Source: Calendula officinalis (taxonomy: Eukaryota > Streptophyta > Magnoliopsida > Asterales > Asteraceae). Taken from it: DNA of 64,000 nt. The DNA is taken from contig OY970833.1 in assembly GCA_963853835.1 (NCBI GenBank), forward strand, positions 15,586,474 through 15,650,473. Reading direction: 5' to 3'. The position numbers and the translations under genes are program-made. Below the pieces are notes generated by a model that saw only the letters and a program-made list of their open reading frames with translations, ran no database searches and was not told the origin of the DNA. The number at the start of each line of letters is the position of its first letter. Positions within the stretch are counted from its first letter, which is position 1. This document shows positions 35,028-44,087 of the stretch, piece after piece.

Positions 35028-38000
35028 TTAAGGATTCAACATACCTAATTGCCCTAGTAAATACATAAACCTTTCCTCAGGAAGAGGTTTAGTAAATACA
35101 TCAGCCAATTGTTCATTTGTTGGTACATAATCTACTTCAACCTTACCCTTTTCCACATTATCTCGAATAAAGTGGTGTCTGATATCAATGTGCTTGGTTT
35201 TGGAGTGATGGACTGGGTTCTCTGTGATAGCAATAGCACTCTTGTTATCACAATGAATAGGAGTCTTATGAAAGTTGAACCCATAGTCTAAGAGTTGATA
35301 CTGCATCCATAATAATTGAGCACAACAACTTCCTGCAGCAACATATTCTGCTTCTGCTGTGGAAGTTGCTACCGAATTTTGTTTCTTGGATGACCAGCCA
35401 ACTAGTCTTCCACCTAGGAATTGACATCCTCCACTTGTGCTCTTTCTGTCCAATCTACAACCTGCAAAATCTGCATCTGTGTACCCTTCAAGGTCAAAGT
35501 TTGAGTCTTTGGGATACCAAAGACCCAGGATAGGAGTACCTGTAAGATATCTAAAGATGAGCTTAACTGCTTTCATGTGTGATTCTTTAGGATCAGCCTG
35601 ATACCGAGCACACAAACATGTGGCAAACATGATATCAGGCCTACTAGCAGTTAAGTAAAGTAAGGAACCAATCATACCTCGGTATGTGGATTGACATACT
35701 GGTTTACCAGTTTCATCCTTACTTATCTTATCCTGAGTACCCATAGGAGTGTGCATGGAAGATAAATTTTCAAAGTTGTATTTCTTTAACATGTCATGCA
35801 CATACTTACTTTGATTTATAAAAGTGCCATCAGGCTTTTGTTCAACTTGTAAACCAAGAAAGTAAGTAAGTTCTCCCATCATACTCATCTGATACTGAGT
35901 TGACATTATCTTAGCAAACCAGTCACACATTGACTTGTCAGTGGAACCAAAGATAATGTCATCTACATATATCTGAATGAGTAAGATGTCAGAACCTTTC
36001 CTTTTTGAAAATAATGTTTTATCAATTTTACCTCTTGTAAACTTATTTTCAATAAGATACTCAGACAAGGTGTCATACCAGGCTCTTGGAGCTTGTTTGA
36101 GCCCATATAGAGCTTTATCAAGCTTGAAAACATAATGAGGAAATTTGGGATCAACAAAACCTGGAGGTTGTTTAACATAAACTTCTTCTTGTAGTTTTCC
36201 ATTTAGAAAAGCACTTTTGACATCCATCTGATAAACTCTGAAATTCTTAAAGGCTGCATATGCAAGATACAACCTAATAGCTTCAATTCTTGCAACTGGT
36301 GCAAAAGTTTCATCATAGTCAATGCCTTCTTCTTGCCTGTAACCTTGAGCAACTAACCTTGCTTTGTTTCTGATGACAACACCATCCTTGTCCATCTTGT
36401 TTCTGAACACCCACTTAGTACCAATAATAGTTTTGCCAGAAGGAGGTGGTACTAAGTTCCAAACTTTGTTTCTTTCAAACTCTGTGAGCTCTTCTTGCAT
36501 AGCCTCTACCCAATCTTCATCTAATAAAGCTTCATCAGCTTTCTTTGGTTCAATGGTAGATAGAAAACTTGAGAAAAAAACAAAAGTTTGCAGTTGCTTG
36601 GGGTGGAAATTCTAATTTTCTTCTTGTTTGGACACCTTCTTCAATAGGACCAATAATGTTTGAGTGTGGATGGTCTCTGTGTTCCCTTAAATTGTTTCCT
36701 AAGGGAGCATTTGAAATAGGATCAACAATATCTTGTTGATTTGGTGTGTTGTCTGTCTGATACTGAGTGGAATTCTGATCAGTATTAGACAGTGCAGGTT
36801 GCTGTTCATCTTCATTTTGCAGAGTTGATGTGGATTCTTGTGAAGTGTTAGATGTTTCACCTTCTTCATAAATAGAGTGGTTCAGATCATTAGTTGGAAA
36901 CTCAGTATGAAGGTCCTCTGATATGGGAACTTCAGTATTAGACGCATTTGAGTGATACTGAGTTTGAACTTGATCAGTTTCATTAAACTTATTAGGAATA
37001 AAGTGTGGATGAAACTTAGGCTGTTCAGCAATGGAGTGTTCTGGATTGCATAGAATATCTATGCCACTTATGTCTTCACTTGCTGAGGTAGAATGCTCAT
37101 TCTGATCTTCATCGAATGTGACATGAATGGATTCTACAATCATCTTGGTTGAGATGATATACACTCTGAAAGCTTTGGAGTGTGGAGAATAGCCCATGAA
37201 CACACCTTCATTTGCTTTGGGAGCAAATTTATTGAGATTTTGTTTTGTACTGAGTACAAAACATTTACTCCCAAAGATGTGGAAATATTCCACATTAGGA
37301 ATCTTGCCATTGTATAACTCATATGGGGTCTTCAGATGTCTTTGGACTATAGTGGCTCTATTCTGAGTGAAGTTTGCACAGTTTACAACTTCAGCCCAGA
37401 AACTCAGTGCCAGTCCAGCATGGCATAATAAAGTTCTTGCAGCTTCAATCAGTGTTCTGTTCTTTCTTTCTACAACACCATTTTGTTGGGGTGTGTAGGC
37501 TGCAGAGAAGTTTTGAATAATTCCTTTTTCTTCACAGAAATCTGCTAATACTGAGTTCTTAAACTCAGTACCATGGTCACTTCTAAGTTGCTTGACCTTG
37601 TTGCCTTTTTGAAGTTCCTCTCTTTTTATAAAGGCAATGATTTCTGTTGTTGCATCTGACTTAGTCTTGAGGAAGATGACCCAAGTATATCTTGAGAATT
37701 CATCAACTAAGACTAGAGTATAGATCTTTTTGGCCAAAGATGGTGTGCTGATGGGGCCAAAAAGATCCATATGTATCATAGTAAGAGGTTCATTGATGGA
37801 ATGATTGACTTTAGATTTGAATGAACTCTTCTTCTGCTTGCCCATTTCACATGCTGAGCATAACTTATCTTTTGAATAAGTAATTGTGGGCAATCCTCTC
37901 ACCAGTTTCTTCATACTGAGCTCGTTGATATTTCTAAAATTGATGTGAGAGAGTTTCTTGTGCCATAGCCAATGTAATTCTGGCTTGACTTTAGAAAGCA

Positions 38001-38370
38001 GGCATACTCGAATAGTTGGGTCTATTTCAGATAGGTTGACCACATATACGTCTTTTTCTCTTCTAGCAATGAGTACAGGCTGCCCTTTATCATTGTAGAT
38101 GATTCCTGCAACCTTTCTGAATCGAGCTTCATTGTCATCATCACACATCTGGCTAATACTGAGCAGATTGTGTTTAAGACCCTCTACATAGGCAACTCTT
38201 TTAAAAGTTATGTTGCCTGCCTTGATCACACCATAACCTCTTGTCTTTCCCACCGAGTCATCTCCAAACTTGACAGAAGGACCCTTCTCAGGAGTATAAT
38301 TAAGAAGGTATTCCATACTGCCTGTCATGTGTCTTGAGCAGCCACTATCTTAGTACCACTTTCTGTCACC
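35028..38370 (-). pseudogene. SIRE-like B pol: protease, integrase, RT-RNase H (two breaks)
   Basis: The start is put at the predicted splice acceptor (38370), giving GDRKWY before the protease DSGCSRHMTGS. A TAA stop at 38350-38352 lies just before that DSG. The next open piece (36550-38328) holds the pre-integrase region (WLWHKKLSHINFRNINEL, CSACEMGKQ) and the integrase core (HMDLFGPISTPS, VDEFSRYTWVIF, QLRSDHGTEFKN, then TPQQNGVVERKNRTLIEA). A one-base expansion of the A run at 36574-36580, compared with element C, shifts the frame. The last open piece (35028-36500, 490 aa) holds RT (YQMDVKSAFLNGKLQEE, KALYGLKQAPRAWYD, IYVDDIIFGS) and RNase H (YTDADFAGCRLDRKSTS, ATSTAEAEYVAAGS, HIDIRHHFIRD). 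It ends intact at a stop. Confidence 0.93.
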
Positions 38371-39716
38371 CTGCACAAGACACAAAATAAGAGTTAGTTC
38401 CTTTTAGGAACCCATTTTTGAATGGGACCTTTGGTGGGATAAACACAACTTGACTTGATCTCTTTATGTGGAGAGGTCGGTATCACTTCAGGGGTAACTT
38501 TAGAAGTTTTCTTTGGTGATACTGACTTAGTTTCTCTCCTTTTCTTTGGTACTGAGTACCTAGGACTTGAGAGATCAGTCCAGCATTCATCTCCCTTATG
38601 ACCAGTATGATGACATCTATAACATTTCCTAGGTCTATTTCTAAACATATTTTCATATGGTATTTTAGAAAAATGTTTCACTTTTGGTAGGTCAGTATGA
38701 ACGAGTTTTGCAAATTGTTTACTTAAAGATTTGACCTGATCACCAAGTGTTTTTAAAACATTAATTTTGTTATTTCTAATAGATGTATTAACATTGTTTT
38801 TAACTGGTTTAGGAGATGGATGATCTGGTTGCTTATTTTTATTTGGCAGAGAAGTCTTTCTAATTTTATTAGTGGTAGACTTCTTGTTTTTGCCAACCAA
38901 AGACCTAGTTAAAGTTGTCTTTTGTTTATCATGTTTTGAAGGAACAACTTTAACAGGTGCTTTAGATGTCTCAGTATTTGATGTTTCTGTTCCTGCAACT
39001 TCTGTATTTGATGAAACATGTGAGATAGAAGTTGTTTTATTATCATTATATAATTCAAAAGTTGTTGTATTAAATAATAATTCAAAAGGTGGAACAGCAG
39101 AAGTGTCATACTGAACTATTGGTAGCTCGGTATCAGAAATTTCTGTTATTTGAAATTCAATACTGAGTTCTTGTAGCTCAGTATAGCACTTTGAGCAGAT
39201 GGAAGGACCAATAGGTTTTTCTAAAATTTCATTTTCTTCATCATCTGACTCAGTTTGACATCCAACTTCACATAAAGTTTTAGCTTTTACAAAATTAATA
39301 GGGTTCATAGTAGAAAACTCTTCAAATAAATCAGCAAAATTGTTCCTGTTTTTAAATTGAGGATCAACACCAAGTGCAGCCCTCACATTTTCTGGAAATT
39401 GTTCATTTAAACATTTATTTAATTTTATTGAAGCATTTCCCCAAGATTTACACTGTTTTTCAAATGTTTCTTTTTCAAGTTTGTGTAAATGAGCTTTATC
39501 AGCTAATCTTTGGTTAATGTCTTTTAAATCTGAAAAATTTAGTTCTAAATCTTTATATTTTGCTAGTTTATCCAAGTTTTCATTATTTACCCTTTCAAGT
39601 TCTTTAATTGTTAATTTTAAAGCTTTTTCTTTTTGTATAGAAGTTTTAAGATCAACAAGCATATACTCAAAAATCTTGGTTTTTTCATTCACTGAATAAG
39701 TTTGAAAGGAACTTAC
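38371..39716 (-). other. Predicted gag/pol intron of SIRE-like B
   Basis: 1,346 bp inside and just past gag. The donor is ACAAG|GTAAGT (GT at 39716-39715), a perfect plant 5' splice site. The acceptor is TTTTGTGTCTTGTGCAG|GG (AG at 38372-38371). CTAAC, a good branch-site match, lies about 22 bases before it and overlaps the gag stop codon. The upstream exon ends on a complete Lys codon (LYK) and the downstream exon opens with GDRKWY in the pol frame, so splicing would remove the frame difference between gag and pol. Element C has the same sites. Confidence 0.62.
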
Positions 39717-40967
39717 CTTGTACAACTGAGTGGAATCCCAATCAGTATGAACACTCATCCTCTCAGCCTCTTTGATATCCTTTTCAAAGGAACTCTTCAA
39801 ATCATCTTCAGTGAAAGTCATAAAGGCTTTATTCTCAATCTCCTCTTCATCATCACTTAACTCTTCATCCATCCAGGCTTCTGAGTAAAGTGCTTGATGA
39901 GGTGCTCCATTTCCTTCTGCCCTCTTTCCCTTGCTCCAATTCTTCAGCTTGACATATTTGTCTCTATATCTTTTTGCTCGGTATGCAATCTTGTCATTTT
40001 GGTCAGTCTCAGAAGACTTAGTATGACAATTTGCAGCAATATGTCCAGGCTTTCCACACCTATAGCACAGACCTGATCTAGGGTCAGTATTAGAAGAGCT
40101 AACACCAAGCCACTTCTTCTTCAACTGATCCAGCTTCATAGACATGAGAGCCATTTGAGTTTCAAGCTCTTCTGCCTCAGCATCAGCAAGATCAATTTCT
40201 GGTTCTTCTGGCTCAGTCACAGTATAAGCCTGTTGCACAACTAGAGCCATACCAGTGGAAGACTTGTCAGTTTTCTTCCAGTTGATCAGTCTTGCAGCAT
40301 TATTCTCCTCATGATTCAGCATTAAACCATACAAAGTTTGAAGAGTGTATGACTCAATGTTGTTAGCAGCATTGACAGAGTTTGTCATGTGAAGAAATTG
40401 TTGAGGAAGGCTATCCAGAAACTTTTGAACAACCTCTCCTTCCTCTTTCACAATGCCTACACTGATTAAATCATGGATAACAGTATTGAACCTGTTATAG
40501 AGAGTGGTGATGTCTTCATTTGGAGTTGAAAAGAAATATTCATATTTCCTTCTCATGTTGCTTTTTCTTTGCAACTTCACCTTTGCTGTACCTTCATAAG
40601 TGACTGATAGGCTATCCCACATAGCCTTTGCTGTTGGCAATTTCATAATTGCATTAAGTATCTCTTTTGTAACAGCATTACCAATCACTCCTTTAGCTCT
40701 GGAGTCTAAAGCATACAACTGACGGTTAGTATCAGTCCAGTTGTGCTTTAGTTTAGGTACAGATCTTATGCCCTCAGGAGCATCATCAGTAGCAGCAACC
40801 GGTTCCACAGTTTGTGGAATGATGGGACCATCATTTAGCACAGTGAGCATCTCATGGTGAATAGATTCAAGATACCACTAAGCTTTGAGCTTCCATTGAT
40901 GGAAGTCTTTTCCATCAAAGATGGGTACTCCCTTTCCAGACATAACTGGTGCAATAATTGTAGACAT
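38394..40967 (-). pseudogene. SIRE-like B gag (one early stop)
   Basis: The start at 40967 is chosen by alignment with element C (MSTI-APxMSGKG). A TAG at 40878-40880 replaces the Gln codon of element C (KAQW); from 40850 the frame is open for 818 aa. The retrotransposon gag domain occupies the first third (VTKEILNAIMKLPTAKAMW, FLDSLPQQFLHMTNSV). A CCHC knuckle (CYRCGKPGHIAANC) is followed by the consensus splice donor in LYKVSS. The remainder is a long coiled-coil-like stretch (LKLTIKELERVNNENLDKL) and a second knuckle (CYRCHHTGHKGDEC). It ends at WVPKRN. The part downstream of the donor would be intronic in a spliced Gag-Pol RNA and coding in unspliced RNA. Confidence 0.9.
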
Positions 40968-41051
40968 TTTGGATTTTTGAGTGTTGGAGGGATAGATGTA
41001 GGAAATGGCTGCCAGGGTTATAGATCGACTAAATAAAAGATTATTTAGCCT

Positions 41052-41063
41052 GCTCTGATACCA
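41052..41063 (-). other. Primer binding site of SIRE-like B
   Basis: The minus strand reads TGGTATCAGAGC, complementary to initiator methionine tRNA, two bases inside the 5' LTR (41066-41561). Confidence 0.94.
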
Positions 41064-41065
41064 GT

Positions 41066-41561
41066 TGTTAGGTCACAACAACCCTGGTTTATGATGTTAA
41101 TTGATAGAATATTATACTTAGAGAAATATTAAAGTGATAACACAAGAATATGGTCAATGTATAAATCCACTAAGTGTGGCTTGTTGCGGAATAACAAGAC
41201 CACTGATCAATTACAAAAGATGTGAATGTGTAAAGTAAATTGGTAAGTACTCCTTTGCAAGATGATCTCTATTTATAATGTTATAGAGATCTTACATAAT
41301 GAGCAAAGGAGTAACCGAAGGACTAAGCAAGGAAAATGACTAAGATCAAGGGATTTGATCTTAGTCCGTTACTATACTGAGTATCACTCAGTCCTTCTAC
41401 TCAGTATCACTATCTGATACTGAGTACTGATACTGAGTTCTAATACTGATCACTCAGTATCAGACCTAAACTTAGCTATATTATTCTACATATTAATCAA
41501 AGCTAGTCTAGGTTGTTTTGTTATCTTAAGATCCAAAGGGGTAAGGCTTTTTGCCTTAACA
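41066..41561 (-). repeat. 5' LTR of SIRE-like B
   Basis: 496 bp, one mismatch by eye against the 3' LTR. It has the same six-motif CAGTAT/ATACTG cluster about 95 bp wide. In minus orientation it would hold the promoter. Confidence 0.95.
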
Positions 41562-41845
41562 ACCATAACTGGGCTCACGATCCAGAAGATATCAATGGAA
41601 AGCTCGGAATATAAACTACGAGAGTCGAGAAGGCACGGGATCTTGATTATGTCCCGAAGCAGGTCAAAATACTTCGAGAAGGCAGATGACAGAATCTGCC
41701 AGAAAGTGAATTTGTTTTAAAACTCGTTTTTAATAATTTACAACTCAAGTAGGCTTGAAACGGAGACCCGAGCCAAAAGTTAGGGCCTTTTCAGTAAGGC
41801 CCCTTTCGATTCTGCCTGTAACTCTTAGAGCGTAAGTGGGCTCAC
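41562..41845. repeat. Satellite array, segment 3 (about one monomer between B and C)
   Basis: 284 bp, slightly more than one monomer, in phase with the segments on both sides once the elements and their duplications are taken out. It shows that B and C are independent insertions one monomer apart, not a tandem pair sharing an LTR. Confidence 0.95.
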
Positions 41846-42351
41846 TGTTAGGTCACAACACCCTGGTTTAGTTAGTTAATTGATTGGTTAATTATAACTC
41901 TAAGACAAATATTGTGTAAGAACAAGATATGAGTCAAATGTATAATTCCACTAAGTGTGGCTTGTTGCGGAATAACAAGACCACTGATCAATTACAAAAG
42001 GTATGAAAGTGTAAAGTGAATTGGTGGTTTCTCATTTGCAAGATGATCTCTATTTATAATGATATAGAGATCTTACATAATGAGCAAAGGAGTGACCGAA
42101 GGACTAAGGTAGGAAAATGACTAAGATCAAGGGATTTGATCTTAGTCCGTTACATATGGTAACTCAGTCCTTCTACTCAGTCCTTGTACTCAGTATCACT
42201 ATCTGATACTGAGTACTGATACTGAGTTCCAATACTGATCACTCAGTATCAGACCTAAACTTAGCTATATTATTCTACATATTAATCAAAGCTAGTCTAG
42301 GTTGTTTTTTTTATCTTAAGATCCAAAGGGGCAAGGCTTTTTGCCTTAACA
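41846..42351 (-). repeat. 3' LTR of SIRE-like C
   Basis: 506 bp. Same family as the LTR of B but a different subfamily in the first ~80 bp (CACCCTGGTTTAGTTAGT). The CAGTAT/ATACTG cluster near 42190-42250 is preserved. This copy is uninterrupted at the site where the 5' LTR carries the Helitron and so serves as its empty site. Confidence 0.95.
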
Positions 42352-42434
42352 ATCTCCCCCTATCTAATGATAACAAAACAATTACAAAGAGATAAACAAA
42401 AAATACAACAGCATAGGTAGCAACATCTTCTTCT

Positions 42435-44087
42435 TCATTTGCTGTTGATGGCTTCATTCTCATAGAAGACTTCTTGTTTGATGTGGACAAACTCTTCTCT
42501 GCTTTTTAGTTCATCCCTTCTACAATTCAGAACTGCAACAATCTTCTTTCTGAACCAAGAGTCTTCTTTCTTGGTGATCATCCATTTCAGTCCAACAAGG
42601 TGACGGATTTGAGCTCTTGGTAGATCTTCTTCAGAAATGAAGCACTCTCTATCCTCTGAGTCAGTATACATATATCCAGAAGTTGGATATATGACACTCT
42701 TTTGATCCTGAAAAACAAGGTTAGGAGGAAGAGGGTACTTTCTAAGATACTTGTATGTATGAAGGCATTCCGGTCTGTTGTTTGAGTAAGCTTCAGTCAT
42801 CACACTGAGCATTCTATACTCTATCTCATGAAGCAAGCCCTTCTCATAACATACTGCAGAGACTGCACAGATCTCATCCAAGACTATTTGATCATATGAT
42901 GATTTCTTTGGAAGCTCTTTGATCAGTCTTGTGATCCTCACCCAGTCTTGAAGACCAATTCTTTGAATATCATGAATAAATATCTTCATGGGAGGACTGG
43001 TTAAGCCAGTACAAGTGATAGTGATTCTTCCTTCTTTGAGCTTCACTTTTACTTTATTGACATCTAGATTCAACCAATGTATCCCCCTTACATTTGGAAA
43101 TGTTTTTGTCCTCAAGAACTCCTTTCTTTCCTCCTTATACCGAGTCCTGGCAGCAACCATATTCCAGTAATGTTGAATATGGTCTGGACCCTTTCTTGAA
43201 ATTCTATGGGAAGGACCAGGAGTATCAGTATCTGGGTCAGATTCTGGTTCAGCTTTGACTCCCAACTCTTGCTCATATAAAAATCTTTCTTGTTCTGCCC
43301 AGAGTTGTTGAGGAGTCAGTCTTGGAGCCTGCTCGGTATCACTGTCCCTTGTATGAAAAGGTCTTCTTTGTCTTGTTACCAAAGGAGCAGATTCCTCACT
43401 TGATTCAGAAGAAGTGAGAACAGCATTGATAGGTCTTCTTAATAAGGAACTCCTTCTTCTAATCACCAGATTTTCTGGTTCTTCATCATCCGAGGATGAT
43501 GATGAAGAACTTTCTTGTTCTACCAGATTTAGTGCATAGTTTACTAAATCTGGTTCTTCATCTTCATCATCAGCAATAGGCCAGATGAAAGGCCTATAGA
43601 CCACAATTTGCAAGTTATTTTCTTCTTGAGCAGATGGCTCAGTATAAGCTTGTTGTGGTTGGTCAGTATGAGTCTCCCCCTGAGCAGATGGCTCAAGTGG
43701 GTCTTGAACTTGTAATGCTGACCTAGTTCTTTGTCTTCTTCTCTCATACTGAATCCGAAGTGGCTCAGTATGAGGGATTTGCTGATGTTGTTGTTCTTGT
43801 TGTGGAGGTTGATCTTCATTCAATCTTCTTCTTTTCTCCCCCTGAGCAGATGGCTCAGTTTGATCAACCTCAGTATCTCTTTGTCTCTTCTCCCCCTTAT
43901 TGTTATCATTGGATGGGGAGGGAAGAGGATCAGTATCACCACCCATGTCCCCTTCTGGTTCTTGAAGAGTAGGGGAGGGCATGGGCTCAGTTGCAGCATC
44001 AGTATCACCAGCACCTCCTTCTCCGTCTCCTTCTTCATTGTGGTCACCATGTGAAAATGGTGGAGTTTGTGGAGGCTGATGTGGTTG
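42435..44087 (-). pseudogene. Third ORF of SIRE-like C, 5'-truncated but otherwise open
   Basis: Open from just after the stop at 44088-44090 down to 42435; the first Met gives 515 aa. It is the best copy of the third-ORF product in the window. In order: acidic Gly/Glu/Asp-rich region with basic clusters (GEKRQRD, GEKRRRLN), a Gln-rich run, a Ser-rich acidic block (ESSSSSSSDDEEPEN), and a C-terminal domain of about 250 residues (HIQHYWNMVAARTRYKEER, PPMKIFIHDIQRIGLQDW, GYMYTDSEDRECFISEED, LVGLKWMITKKEDSWFRKK). No C-terminal membrane segment is evident. The first exon and intron seen in B are deleted here. The basic clusters resemble nuclear localisation signals. The function is not known to me. 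Confidence 0.72.

Larger units (their letters stand above)
31069..41561 (-). mobile_element. SIRE-like Copia retrotransposon B, young
   Basis: 10,493 bp in minus orientation. Plus-strand ends are TGTTAGGTCACAAC and TTGCCTTAACA. Flanking duplication ACCAT is perfect (31064-31068 and 41562-41566), and the satellite continues in phase. LTRs of 496 bp each differ at one position by eye (GGGAATTGAT versus GGGATTTGAT), so the insertion is recent: on the order of 0.1 million years if a grass-like rate of 1.3e-8 per site per year applies, which is an assumption. The order on the minus strand is gag, protease, integrase, RT-RNase H, then an additional ORF, which is the layout of the SIRE/Maximus lineage. 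Despite its youth every coding region carries a lesion. Confidence 0.95.

Noticed and set aside
38371..38410. Simple -1 ribosomal frameshift at the gag stop as the route to pol
   Set aside because: The pol frame has a stop just upstream, leaving only a few codons of overlap. The possible slippery bases (AAAAAG in C, AAAAGG in B) are not conserved. It is not excluded, but the splice model fits better.
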